Assembly: GCA_043820985.1 (NCBI GenBank)
Contig: JBDRDH010000123.1
Span: 3,648-67,647 of the forward strand
DNA length: 64,000 nucleotides
Reading direction: 5' to 3'
From: JAAYXS01 sp043820985
GTDB taxonomy: Bacteria; Planctomycetota; Phycisphaerae; UBA1845; Fen-1342
A program made the translations under genes and the position numbers. Below are positions 33,961 through 42,865 of this stretch, piece by piece (within the stretch, counting starts at the first letter, position 1; every line of letters starts with the position of its first letter). Under the pieces are notes generated by a model, which saw nothing but the letters and a program-made list of their open reading frames with translations, had not been told where the DNA came from and ran no database searches.

Positions 33961-35841
33961 ATGAGCACAGCGACTTCCGAGGATACGCAAGCCAATCCCG
34001 AGCCCTCCAAACCCATTGAGGATTTGGAGTTGGCGGTCGTGCGTTTTGCCGGCGATTCTGGCGACGGGATGCAGTTGGCTGGGACCCAGTTCACCAACGC
34101 CAGTGCGGCACTCGGCAACGATGTCGCCACCTTCCCGGATTTTCCAGCCGAGATCCGGGCGCCAGCGGGAACGTTGGGCGGGGTTTCCGGCTTTCAGATC
34201 AACTTTGGCAGCCGGGCTGTATATACCCCCGGTGACGAGGTCGACGCCCTGGTGGCCATGAATCCCGCGGCACTGAAAGTCAGTCTCAAGGATCTGGCCG
34301 AGGGTGGGGCGCTGATCGTGAACACTGATGAGTTCACTCCTCAGAACCTGCAAAAAGCCAAGTACGATCACGATCCGCTTGAGGATGCCGATCTGAATCG
34401 CTACCACACGTTCAAGATTCCGATAACGTCGCAAACCCTGGCGGCGGTTAAAGATACGGGGCTCAATCCAAAGGCCGCCGCCCGCTGCAAGAACTTCTAC
34501 GCCCTCGGGCTGGTATGTTGGCTATACGATCGCCCCTTGGATGTCACTTTGCGCTGGATTGAGAACAAGTTTGCCAGAATCCCGGCCGTCGCCAAGGCCA
34601 ATATCCAGGCACTTAAGGCCGGCTTTAACTATGGTGATACGGCCGAGATTTTTACGACTCGCTACCGCATAAAGCGGGCGAAGCTCACACCGGGGCGCTA
34701 CCGCAACCTGACCGGCAACGAAGCCACCGCCCTGGGGCTGGTCACGGCGGCCAAGCTAGCAAATAAGCCGCTGTTCTATGGCAGCTACCCGATCACGCCC
34801 GCCAGTGAGATTCTGCACGAGTTGGCCAAGCACAAGAATTTCGACGTCCGCACTTTCCAGGCTGAAGACGAGATCGCGGCCTACGCCGCCGTGATTGGCG
34901 CGGCGTACGCGGGTTGCATCGCGGTCACCGGCACCAGCGGTCCGGGTATGGCTCTGAAACAGGAAGGCGTGGGGCTGGCGGTTATGACCGAGCTGCCTTC
35001 GGTTATCATAAATGTGCAGCGGGGCGGTCCCAGCACCGGCCTGCCGACGAAGACTGAGCAATCCGATCTGTGGCAGGTCATGATTGGCCGCAACGGTGAC
35101 TGCCCGGCACCCGTACTGGCGGCCCAGTCGCCCGCTGATTGCTTCTGGCGAGCAATCGAGGCCGTGCGTATCGCCGTCAAGTATATGACTCCGGTCTTTC
35201 TCTTGTCGGATGGCTACCTGGGACAGGGCGCGGCCCCCTGGCGGATACCCGAGTCAGATGAACTGGAGCCCATCACGATCGAGCACCCGACTGAGCCAGA
35301 GGGCTTCCTGCCCTACCAACGTGATAAAGTGGGCGCGCGCCCCTGGGCCATCCCCGGCACTCCCGGCATGCAACACCGCGTGGGTGGCCTGGAGAAAGCC
35401 GACGGTCTGGGTACCATAAGTTACGATCCCGAAAACCACCAGTTAATGAGTGAGTACCGGGCCCGCAAGATCGCCGGCATTGTCCGGGATATCCCAGATC
35501 AGGACGTCTACGGTCAGGACCGGGGCGAGTTGCTGCTGGTGTCCTGGGGCGGCACCTACGGCGCCGTCCGGGGAGCGGTGGAGCGCGCATATGAAGCCGG
35601 CCGCGGCGTCGGGCACATGCACTTACGCTGGATGAATCCCATGCCAGCCAACATTGGCGAGATATTGCCACGCTTCAAGCGGATCGTGGTGTGTGAGCTG
35701 AACATGGGCCAGTTGCAGATGCTGCTGCGGGCCAAGTACTTAGTAAATGCCGAAGGGCTGCACAAAGTGTGTGGTAAGCCGTTCATGATCAGCGAGATCC
35801 TCGACCAAATCGAAGAAATCCTGGGAGGCGACCAGTCGTGA
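33961..35841 (+). CDS. korA: 2-oxoglutarate:ferredoxin oxidoreductase, fused gamma-alpha subunit
   Basis: The 626-residue protein joins the gamma domain (FAGDSGDGMQLAGTQF at about 30, then FPAEIRAPAGTLGGVSGFQI) and the alpha domain (GSYPITPASEILHELAKHKN, FQAEDEIAAYAAVIGAAYAG, TGTSGPGMALKQEGVGLAVM). This is the KorA arrangement. With KorB it interconverts 2-oxoglutarate and succinyl-CoA using ferredoxin as electron carrier. It overlaps korB by four bases (GTGA). A 247-base spacer upstream separates it from folK and should hold the promoter. Substrate choice between 2-oxo acids is inferred from overall similarity. Confidence 0.93.
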   Translation: MSTATSEDTQANPEPSKPIEDLELAVVRFAGDSGDGMQLAGTQFTNASAALGNDVATFPDFPAEIRAPAGTLGGVSGFQINFGSRAVYTPGDEVDALVAMNPAALKVSLKDLAEGGALIVNTDEFTPQNLQKAKYDHDPLEDADLNRYHTFKIPITSQTLAAVKDTGLNPKAAARCKNFYALGLVCWLYDRPLDVTLRWIENKFARIPAVAKANIQALKAGFNYGDTAEIFTTRYRIKRAKLTPGRYRNLTGNEATALGLVTAAKLANKPLFYGSYPITPASEILHELAKHKNFDVRTFQAEDEIAAYAAVIGAAYAGCIAVTGTSGPGMALKQEGVGLAVMTELPSVIINVQRGGPSTGLPTKTEQSDLWQVMIGRNGDCPAPVLAAQSPADCFWRAIEAVRIAVKYMTPVFLLSDGYLGQGAAPWRIPESDELEPITIEHPTEPEGFLPYQRDKVGARPWAIPGTPGMQHRVGGLEKADGLGTISYDPENHQLMSEYRARKIAGIVRDIPDQDVYGQDRGELLLVSWGGTYGAVRGAVERAYEAGRGVGHMHLRWMNPMPANIGEILPRFKRIVVCELNMGQLQMLLRAKYLVNAEGLHKVCGKPFMISEILDQIEEILGGDQS

Positions 35842-36857
35842 CTACATGCCATGCCAAACCGCTGATTGCCAAGGATTACAAGAGCGATCAGGAAGTCTGC
35901 TGGTGTCCCGGGTGTGGGGACTTCTCGATTCTGAACGCCATCCAGAAGGCGCTGGCCCACCGCCAGGTGCTCAAGGAAAACGTCGTATTTGTCTCCGGTA
36001 TCGGCTGCTCGAGTCGTTTCCCGTATTACATGGACACCTATGGCATCCATAGTATCCACGGTCGGGCTCCGGCGGTCGCCAGTGGCGTCAAGCTGGCCAA
36101 TCCGGACCTGGAAGTGTGGGTGATTACTGGCGACGGTGACGCGCTGAGCATAGGCGGCAACCACTTTCTGCACACCATTCGCCGAAATATCGGCCTGAAC
36201 ATCGTCCTGTTCAACAACCGCATCTACGGCTTGACCAAGGGCCAGTCCTCGCCCACCACGGAGTTGGGCAAACGCACCAAGACCACGCCCTATGGCTCGA
36301 TCGAGAATCCGATACATGCCGTATCGGTCGCTATTGGAGCCGAAATTCGCTTCGTGGCCCGGGTGGTTTACAACGATATCCAGATGCTACAGGAAGTTCT
36401 GGAGCGTGCCGCGGCTCACAAGGGTACCAGCTTCGTGGAGGTCTACCAGGAATGCGCCGTCTACAATCACGACGCTTTCGTGCATCTCACCGACCGGCAA
36501 ACCCGTGAAGATAACATCCTGCGCCTGGAACACGGCCAACCGATGATTTTCGGCAAGGATCGCGATAAAGGCATCCGCCGGAAAGAGATGTCGATTGAAG
36601 TCGTACAACTGGGTAACGGCATCAGCGAGCAGGATCTACTGGTACATGACGAGCACTGCGCGTGCCCCAGTCTGGCATTCCAGTTATCGCGTATGCACTA
36701 TCCTGACTACCCGACCCCCATGGGCGTCTTCCGCGATGTTGACGCGCCGGTTTACGAAGAGATGATGCTTAAGCAGATCAGGGACACTACCGAGCGACTG
36801 GGGGTGGGTACGCTTGAAGGCCTGTACCGGTCGGGAGATACCTGGACAGTGGAGTAG
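35838..36857 (+). CDS. korB: 2-oxoglutarate:ferredoxin oxidoreductase, beta subunit
   Basis: The 339-residue subunit binds thiamine diphosphate and a 4Fe-4S cluster. It has CWCPGCGDFSIL near the N-terminus (cluster Cys and family signature), SGIGCSSRFPYYMDTYG, and the ThDP-binding block ITGDGDALSIGGNH, then NIVLFNNRIYGLTKGQSSPT. It starts with GTG at 35838, preceded by GGAGG eight bases upstream, and overlaps the korA stop. No separate ferredoxin or delta-subunit gene follows, so the electron carrier is encoded elsewhere. Confidence 0.95.
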   Translation: MTTCHAKPLIAKDYKSDQEVCWCPGCGDFSILNAIQKALAHRQVLKENVVFVSGIGCSSRFPYYMDTYGIHSIHGRAPAVASGVKLANPDLEVWVITGDGDALSIGGNHFLHTIRRNIGLNIVLFNNRIYGLTKGQSSPTTELGKRTKTTPYGSIENPIHAVSVAIGAEIRFVARVVYNDIQMLQEVLERAAAHKGTSFVEVYQECAVYNHDAFVHLTDRQTREDNILRLEHGQPMIFGKDRDKGIRRKEMSIEVVQLGNGISEQDLLVHDEHCACPSLAFQLSRMHYPDYPTPMGVFRDVDAPVYEEMMLKQIRDTTERLGVGTLEGLYRSGDTWTVE

Positions 36858-36886
36858 AGACAGCGGCAATCAGCCACTTGAAACAA

Positions 36887-36923
36887 AGCGGCCGCGCCGC
36901 GCGAATCGCGGACGTCGGCCGCT
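36887..36923. repeat. Palindromic element after korB
   Basis: AGCGGCCG (36887-36894) is the reverse complement of CGGCCGCT (36916-36923), with a further GCGCG/CGCG pairing inside. It lies in the 107-base space between the convergent korB and thioredoxin genes. No T-run follows, so it is not a classical terminator, though it could protect mRNA ends. It resembles the GGCCGCTAC repeat family. Confidence 0.6.
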
Positions 36924-36964
36924 GTTGTAATATTAATTATCCGACCTGTCTCGACGAATAGTTG

Positions 36965-37300
36965 TCAGCCGGCCAAGGCCTCTTCGATAAGTGCCTGGTA
37001 TTCACGCTTATGCTTGGCGCCGACAATCCGCTGGACCGGTTCGCCACTCTTGAATAACAGCACCGTCGGTATATTCTGCACGCCGTACTTGGCGGCTAGA
37101 TTCTGAGCTTTATCAACGTCGCATTTCCCGACCTTGGCCCGACCTTGAAAAGCGTTGGCCAACTCTTCAATCGTTGTTGCCAACATCAGACAGGGGCCGC
37201 ACCATTCAGCCCAAAAATCAACCAACACGGGCACACCCGCGTTGAGTACCTCGGTCTCGAAGTTATCCTCGTCGAAACTGAGTACGTTTTCACCTGCCAT
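36965..37300 (-). CDS. trxA: Thioredoxin
   Basis: The 111-residue product is a standard thioredoxin, a cytoplasmic dithiol reductant. It has FWAEWCGPC with the redox-active CGPC, then KCDVDKAQNLAAKYGV and IPTVLLF with the cis-Pro. The start at 37300 has GGAG six bases upstream and gives the usual family length; the open frame upstream adds 44 unlikely residues. It stands as a single gene. Confidence 0.95.
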   Translation of the reverse strand: MAGENVLSFDEDNFETEVLNAGVPVLVDFWAEWCGPCLMLATTIEELANAFQGRAKVGKCDVDKAQNLAAKYGVQNIPTVLLFKSGEPVQRIVGAKHKREYQALIEEALAG

Positions 37301-37785
37301 GATTGGCTCCGCTATATAATCCTGAGATCTAAACGCAACGTCTGTCTCGAATTTTAGAGCGGTCCCCCCGCATGTCAAACGCGGGTAGTTCATCGTTTCG
37401 GCCAGATTCAGACACCGCTCATGTTTTATCATTGTGGCCGATGGGATAAGCTATTCGCGCAGCATCCGGCATTTATGGTATCAGTCGCGGGGGACTGGTA
37501 GGTTAGGCGCGGCGGCGACCACTAACGGTTTCGCGCGGGGCCATGTTGACTGTGATGTTTCCCGCCAGCACGATCATGGCACTGATCCCCAGATCGCACA
37601 AGCAGCAGCACATGTTTGTCTGAGCTCTCGGGCCGGATATATATTGGCCTATGCCGAGCATCCGCTCATAGCCGGCAAAGCTGCTGGCTCACCCATTAAC
37701 AAGGAGTACCAATCTCTCAATTCCCTGATATTCGCGCGTGATTAGTCTGCGTTTTTTTCGCTTAAATTGTGTAAGATTGCATTTT
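37301..37785. other. Spacer between thioredoxin and pseudopilin genes
   Basis: About 485 bases between divergent genes. A 103-codon plus-strand frame (37434-37745) starts with GTG, but it has no ribosome-binding site or recognisable family and I do not call it. The right end turns AT-rich near 37745, as expected for a promoter of the pseudopilin gene. Confidence 0.5.
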
Positions 37786-37815
37786 AGATGTATTCCGGAT
37801 ACTTTAAGATGTATT
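37786..37815 (+). promoter_or_regulatory. Direct repeat AGATGTATT upstream of the pseudopilin gene
   Basis: AGATGTATT occurs at 37786-37794 and again at 37807-37815, with starts 21 bases apart, that is two helical turns. The repeat lies 65 bases before the ATG at 37880 in an AT-rich stretch. It fits a binding site for a dimeric regulator or part of the promoter, but no protein can be named. Confidence 0.35.
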
Positions 37816-37879
37816 GAAACACTTTCCTGGTTACCAGGGCACTCATATCAGCAAGTGTGTGACGTTAAAGGAGATAACC

Positions 37880-38923
37880 ATGTCTTGCACGCGTCGGAAA
37901 CCCGCTTTTACCCTCATCGAGCTGCTGGTGGTCGTGGCGATCATCGCATTGCTCATCTCGATTCTGCTGCCCAGTCTGCAAGGCGCCCGCGAGCAGGGCA
38001 AAAAAGCCGTCTGTTTGTCAAATATGCGGCAGATCGCCCAAGCCTCGCATTCCTACGCCAACGATGACGACCGCGAGCAAATCGTCCCGCTGCATCGCAT
38101 GATGGTCTCCACCCTGGTCGGTGGCGGCTTCGGTGGTACCGAGTGGTCCTGGCGCACCGCCACGCCCTTCTGCTTCGGCGGCCGTACCGCCCAGAAGATC
38201 TTCCCGACCGAGTCCGGTCCGGTCAGCGTGCTGACCCAGGACTGGGGCCTGTGGGGTGCCCCGACCAAGCCGCTGAACAAGTACATCTACGGCGACATTG
38301 ACGCCGCCGACTTTGATAAGCTGCCGATGTTCAAGTGCCCGTCGGACGCCGGTTTCCCAGATTCCGTGTGGGTGCAGGACGCACCGCAGGAGTGTGCCGA
38401 CATTCCACTGTATGACATGCTCGGCAACAGCTATCGCATCAACGTGGCCGGCCTGGTGTGGCTGGCCGGCTCGTTGCGGATCGGCTCGTTCACCGTGAGC
38501 GCCTGGGGCCACACCGCGTCCTCGATTGACAACCCGTCGCGCGTGGCGATGTACTCCGAGCCGCTGTTCTACAACTTCAGCCGGCAAGGTGGGTTGATCG
38601 ACAACCCGGAGGTGATTCCGATCCCAGGCTGGCACAAGAAGATCATGTCGGACCTGGTGGCCTACTGCGACGGTTCGGCCAGGATGACGCGTGTGGACAA
38701 GCAATCGGAGTTCGACGCCGAGACGCTACGGCTGATGAACTACACCACGGCTTTCCCGGCGTACTATTTCCTGCGTCGCGGGAAGACCTGGCAGACGGAC
38801 TGCTATCCGTCGCCCGGTGCGTTGATTAAGGTCTTCGCGCCGAACGGCACGGATATGACCCCGGATATTAACTACGTCGGCTGGCCATTTAACAACTACC
38901 AGACGAACCTGACGCCGAACTAG
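37880..38923 (+). CDS. Type II secretion-like pseudopilin (planctomycete type)
   Basis: The 347-residue protein has a prepilin N-terminus: KPAFTLIELLVVVAIIALLI, where a prepilin peptidase would cut before Phe and methylate it. A hydrophobic helix and then KKAVCLSNMRQIAQA follow, as in the large pseudopilin families that planctomycetes carry in many copies. The C-terminal part holds VAYCDGSARM, similar to the DG-containing end of that group. AAGGAG six bases before the ATG fixes the start. It is a single gene with a strong terminator. A structural or surface role is likely; the exact function is unknown. Confidence 0.9.
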   Translation: MSCTRRKPAFTLIELLVVVAIIALLISILLPSLQGAREQGKKAVCLSNMRQIAQASHSYANDDDREQIVPLHRMMVSTLVGGGFGGTEWSWRTATPFCFGGRTAQKIFPTESGPVSVLTQDWGLWGAPTKPLNKYIYGDIDAADFDKLPMFKCPSDAGFPDSVWVQDAPQECADIPLYDMLGNSYRINVAGLVWLAGSLRIGSFTVSAWGHTASSIDNPSRVAMYSEPLFYNFSRQGGLIDNPEVIPIPGWHKKIMSDLVAYCDGSARMTRVDKQSEFDAETLRLMNYTTAFPAYYFLRRGKTWQTDCYPSPGALIKVFAPNGTDMTPDINYVGWPFNNYQTNLTPN

Positions 38924-38960
38924 GGCTCCGCCAATGCTGATCTGATGGGTCGCTGTTGAT

Positions 38961-39043
38961 TGGGTGGCCCACCTCTTTGGAGGTGGGGGACGCGAATAGT
39001 TCGCTGATTCGTGTTCCCCACGGCTAAAGCCATGGGCCACCCA
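38961..39043. repeat. 83-bp palindromic repeat, copy 1
   Basis: The ends are TGGGTGGCCC (38961-38970) and its exact reverse complement (39034-39043). Inner pairing joins ACCTC...GAGGTGGGG with the CCCCAC segment. A second copy of the same length lies at 46129-46211. It sits between the pseudopilin stop codon and its terminator. Confidence 0.92.
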
Positions 39044-39079
39044 TCGAACTAGGCTGAATGGCTGACTCATCGAACGAAT

Positions 39080-39123
39080 AACCGGTGTGTGATTCGCATA
39101 AACTGAATCACACACCGGTTTTT
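39080..39123 (+). terminator. Strong intrinsic terminator after the pseudopilin gene
   Basis: AACCGGTGTGTGATTC (39080-39095) pairs perfectly over 16 bases with 39105-39120 around a 9-base loop, and TTT follows the stem. It lies 157 bases past the stop codon, after the 83-bp repeat. Confidence 0.9.
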
Positions 39124-39281
39124 ATTTGTGATAACCGAAGCCTGCCAGAATCCAATCTGCTGACGGGATATAACAGTTTCAAACAAGCTCGGCTCCCGTG
39201 AAGAGCACTCTTGACGAGTTGATTCATCCGCCACATAAACACGGCAAATACGAGCTATCGATAAGCTGGAGTACCTCACTC

Positions 39282-41522
39282 ATGCGATCTGTCCACATCC
39301 TTCGCCTGTCCATTTACCGAGTCATCTTATGGTGCGGCGCTGCGATCGTTCTGGCCGGATTAGCCGGCTCAGCCTGTACTCGCCCACACACGCCGACGAC
39401 GCCCGCCTTTTCGGGCAGCCGGCAACCGTTGACGTACGACGCGCTCTACGGCCGACAACCGGTAAGTTTTGCCGGACAGTACGCCCGTGACATGGAGTGG
39501 ACGGATGATGGACAGCATTATCTGCAACGGAGCGGCGGCGAATTAGAGCGGATCAACACGCTGACCGGGGTTGCCGTGCCGGCGGCCGAAAGACAGAGTC
39601 TGGCCGACGCCCTTGATGCTCATGAAGACTTCGGCGATCGGGACGTGCGGCGTTTCACGCGCCGCCCCAGTATTACCACGGAAGATGATTCCGCGGTGCT
39701 GTTGCAGCACGACGGACAACTCTACTTCCATCGTTACGGCGAGAGCGACCTGCGCAAACTGACCTCCGAGGATGCTGAGAGACAGGCGGTCACGCTCAGC
39801 GCGCATGGCGATGCGGTTGCGTTTGTACGTGATGGCAATTTATTCACCATCGACACGAATACCGGAGAATCGCGTCAACTCACAAATGATGGTAATCAAA
39901 ATGTACTTAACGGCCTGCTCGACTGGGTCTACCAGGAGGAAATTTACGGGCGCGGAAGATGGCGGGCACATTGGTGGCGCGACGATGCACGCTACCTGGC
40001 TTTCCTGCGCCTGGATCAATCCGGTGTGCCGAATTACTCACTCGTGGATTACACGCCGCACATCTCCGACGTCGAGCTGACCCGCTATCCGAAAGCCGGC
40101 GCGCCGAATGCCACCGTACAACTCGGTATCGCCAACCTCGATCAGGGTACGACGGTCTGGGTGAATCTGTCGAAGTACGACGACACTGATATCCTGATCG
40201 TGCGGGTCAGTTGGACCCCGGATGGTCACTTGCTCTTCTCCGTGCAGGACCGCGAGCAGCGCTGGCTCGAACTCAACAGCGCGGATCCGGCCACCGGACA
40301 ATCGACGACACTCATCCGCGAGGAATCGCCCGCCTGGACCAATAACATTCGTCACCCGCACTGGCTGGCGGACGGGACTTTTCTGTGGCTAAGCGAGCGT
40401 GATGGTTGGCAACATATCTACCACTGCAACCAGGACGGTGAAACTCTCCGTCGGCTGACCAGCGGCCCATGGAGCGTTCGCAGCTTGCTGGGATATGATA
40501 GCGAATCCGGCTGGGTCTACTTCACCGGCGCGCGGGATACCGTGCTGGAGGACCACGCCTACCGGGTCAGACTCGCCGGCGGTGAAATCGAGCGCCTGAC
40601 CGAGCCGGGTTTCTTCCACCAGGTCAACTTCGATCCGACTTTCAGCTACTTCTTCGACACCTTCAGCAACGTCACCACGCCGCCCCGCGTGCATTTGTGT
40701 CATAGCGATGGATCGCTACTACGCGTCATCAGTGATAATCCGGTTGACGCCCTGAGTGAATACACCTGGAGCCCGCCTGAGATCGTCCAGATACCCAACG
40801 ATAACGGCGACATGCTGAACGCCCGCATCATCCGCCCGCCGAACTTTGATCGCGCGCGAAAGTATCCGGTCTGGTGCGAGATCTACGGCGCGCCGCATAG
40901 TCCCATGGTGCGTAACCGCTGGAATGGTCGCGATTTGTTCCCGCAATACCTGGCGCAACAGGGGTATATCGTCTGGGCCTGCGATCCCTACTCGGCGACC
41001 GGGACCGGAGCCTGCGCCGACTGGCAGGCATATAAGCGCCTGGGGCAGACCGAGCTGGCTGATATTGAAGCCGGCCTGCGCTGGCTGATCGATCAGGGCT
41101 ACGCCGACCCGGAGCGTATTGGGATCGGTGGTTATAGCTACGGCGGCTATATGGTGTCATACGCTCTGACACATAGCACCATGTTCAAGCTGGGTATCGC
41201 GGGCGCGCTGGTCTCGGATTGGCGTAATTACGACACAATCTACACCGAGCGTTACATGCAAACCCCGGAGCATAACCCCGAGGGATATGAGCAAGCCTCG
41301 GTCACGAACGCCGCGGGTGATTTACATGGCCGCCTGCTGATCGTGCATGGCATGCTGGATGACAACGTGCATTTTCAAAACACCATCCAGCTTATCAATG
41401 CGTTGCAGCAACACGACAAAATGTTCGATCTGATGGTTTATCCGCGCGATCGACACGGCCTCGGCTACGGTGGCCAGCATTACCGCGACCTGCGGATCAG
41501 GTACATCCTGGATAATCTGTAG
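39282..41522 (+). CDS. Dipeptidyl-peptidase IV-like serine peptidase (family S9B), exported
   Basis: The 746-residue enzyme has an N-terminal hydrophobic segment followed by GLAGSACTRP, so it is exported and perhaps lipid-anchored. A beta-propeller domain (about 60-480) precedes the alpha/beta-hydrolase domain. The catalytic triad is visible: Ser619 in GGYSYGGY, Asp693 in HGMLDDNVHF and His725 in RDRHGLG. In the propeller, LDWVYQEEIYGR holds the Glu pair that binds the substrate N-terminus in DPP-IV. It should release dipeptides, usually X-Pro, from peptides. The ATG at 39282 was chosen; a GTG at 39198 is also open. Confidence 0.93.
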   Translation: MRSVHILRLSIYRVILWCGAAIVLAGLAGSACTRPHTPTTPAFSGSRQPLTYDALYGRQPVSFAGQYARDMEWTDDGQHYLQRSGGELERINTLTGVAVPAAERQSLADALDAHEDFGDRDVRRFTRRPSITTEDDSAVLLQHDGQLYFHRYGESDLRKLTSEDAERQAVTLSAHGDAVAFVRDGNLFTIDTNTGESRQLTNDGNQNVLNGLLDWVYQEEIYGRGRWRAHWWRDDARYLAFLRLDQSGVPNYSLVDYTPHISDVELTRYPKAGAPNATVQLGIANLDQGTTVWVNLSKYDDTDILIVRVSWTPDGHLLFSVQDREQRWLELNSADPATGQSTTLIREESPAWTNNIRHPHWLADGTFLWLSERDGWQHIYHCNQDGETLRRLTSGPWSVRSLLGYDSESGWVYFTGARDTVLEDHAYRVRLAGGEIERLTEPGFFHQVNFDPTFSYFFDTFSNVTTPPRVHLCHSDGSLLRVISDNPVDALSEYTWSPPEIVQIPNDNGDMLNARIIRPPNFDRARKYPVWCEIYGAPHSPMVRNRWNGRDLFPQYLAQQGYIVWACDPYSATGTGACADWQAYKRLGQTELADIEAGLRWLIDQGYADPERIGIGGYSYGGYMVSYALTHSTMFKLGIAGALVSDWRNYDTIYTERYMQTPEHNPEGYEQASVTNAAGDLHGRLLIVHGMLDDNVHFQNTIQLINALQQHDKMFDLMVYPRDRHGLGYGGQHYRDLRIRYILDNL

Positions 41523-41992
41523 CGGGGAATACATGCCCCTGCCTCGCCGACCGAATGCGCAACGCCAGCAAGCGCCCAATCCGAGCCCGAAGCGCCAGCG
41601 AGGGTTGAAGTAAGGATTCAGAGTTCAGGGTTCAGTTAGAAGGAGGGTGCCATGGCCAAGCTGTAAGCGCGGCCATGTCTGTTGGCTGGTCCTTACATGC
41701 CCGCGCCTCAGGGCTTGGGCATGGCACTCGCGTTGAGGGTTCGGGGTTCGGAGTTCAGTTGTTAGCCGCCTTTGCCAAGCTAGTAGCGTAACCATGTTTG
41801 GGAGTTTAATTGGGAACCCGCTCGCTGGCGCTCGGGGCTCTGATTGGGGGCGCTGCCATGCCTATGGTCAATTATCTCATGCCCGCGCCTCAGGGCTTGG
41901 GCATGGCACCCGCGCCGGCCGGTGGGGGTTCCAAATCCAACCAGTGATCGGCTAGGGGACACAAATCTTGAATATAGGTAGAATGCGCGCCA
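41523..41992. repeat. Spacer filled with dispersed repeats
   Basis: The 470 bases hold two nearly identical 32-base palindromes (41696-41727 and 41878-41909, CATGCCCGCGCC...GGGCATGGCAC), a reverse-oriented relative near 41650-41678, and AATCCGAGCCCGAAGCG-type elements at 41578-41608 and about 41817-41845. No gene is seen. Confidence 0.85.
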
Positions 41993-42865
41993 ATGGGAGA
42001 GCATAACAATCAAAACGATACTGAACGGCCCGCTGCGTTCGATGGTGCGGACCGCTTAGCCCCCCTGCCGGAGGGGATGTTCTGCCCGCAATGCGACTAC
42101 GACCTGCGCGGCCTGACCAGCGAGCGCTGCCCCGAGTGCGGTTTCGCGCTGGCCGGCGTGCGAAGCGGGGAGTCGAACATACCCTGGGTTCAGCGCGCAG
42201 AAACCGGGAGATTACGCGCCTACTGGCGGACGGTGGCGCTGGTCACGCTACGACGCAAGGCATTTTATGCGGAGTTTCTACGACCGGTGAGCTACCCGGA
42301 CGCACGCTCGTTTCGCCGGATGACAATATTGCATCTCTACGTCCCGCTGTTGATCGCCAGCATCATCGCTCTGGTGTATTCCTGGAACGAAGCAGTGGAT
42401 ACTCTTGGCGGGCTGACAATCCCTACCGCCATTGCGACCCAGGTAGCGCTGGTGCTAGCGTTGCTTGCCATGACAGCAATACCGCGTTATTTCCTGCATC
42501 CGGAATACTGGCCAGTCGAAAAACAGAACCGGGCGATCGCGCTGAGCTACTACACCTCCGCAGTACTGCTATGGTTTCCGATCATAACGGCCCTGCTGGG
42601 CGTGGGATGTCTGATCTGGCCAAGCAGCTCGGACGCGTTACCGATGTTCCTACTGCTAAGCGCGGGGGTCGGCGGCTTGGTACTGCTCAAGTGGTGGTTC
42701 GACGTGCTGAGTCTGGCGCGTCGTGCTCTGCGGGCAAGACTGTGGCGGCTGTTGCTGATCGTGATCGGTGTGCCGCTAGCCTGGGTGGTCGTGGCCGGGC
42801 TGCTGCTCGTCGGTATCCCCGGGATCGTCCTGTACATCGGCGTCATAGTCAGCAGTCTGTGGTGA
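41993..42865 (+). CDS. Zinc-ribbon membrane protein, CPxCxYxLxGL type
   Basis: The 290-residue protein has an N-terminal zinc ribbon FCPQCDYDLRGLTSERCPECG and then about six hydrophobic segments (from residue 115 on). The ribbon motif is widespread in planctomycete membrane proteins of unknown role. The charged segment VTLRRKAFYAEFLRP lies between the ribbon and the membrane part. The end overlaps the 3' end of the convergent gene at 42776 by 90 bases. Function is unknown. Confidence 0.8.
   Translation: MGEHNNQNDTERPAAFDGADRLAPLPEGMFCPQCDYDLRGLTSERCPECGFALAGVRSGESNIPWVQRAETGRLRAYWRTVALVTLRRKAFYAEFLRPVSYPDARSFRRMTILHLYVPLLIASIIALVYSWNEAVDTLGGLTIPTAIATQVALVLALLAMTAIPRYFLHPEYWPVEKQNRAIALSYYTSAVLLWFPIITALLGVGCLIWPSSSDALPMFLLLSAGVGGLVLLKWWFDVLSLARRALRARLWRLLLIVIGVPLAWVVVAGLLLVGIPGIVLYIGVIVSSLW

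Noticed and set aside
37434..37745. A 103-codon plus-strand frame in the thioredoxin-pseudopilin spacer
   Set aside because: It starts with GTG without a ribosome-binding site, and the translation resembles no family and lacks a signal peptide or membrane segment.
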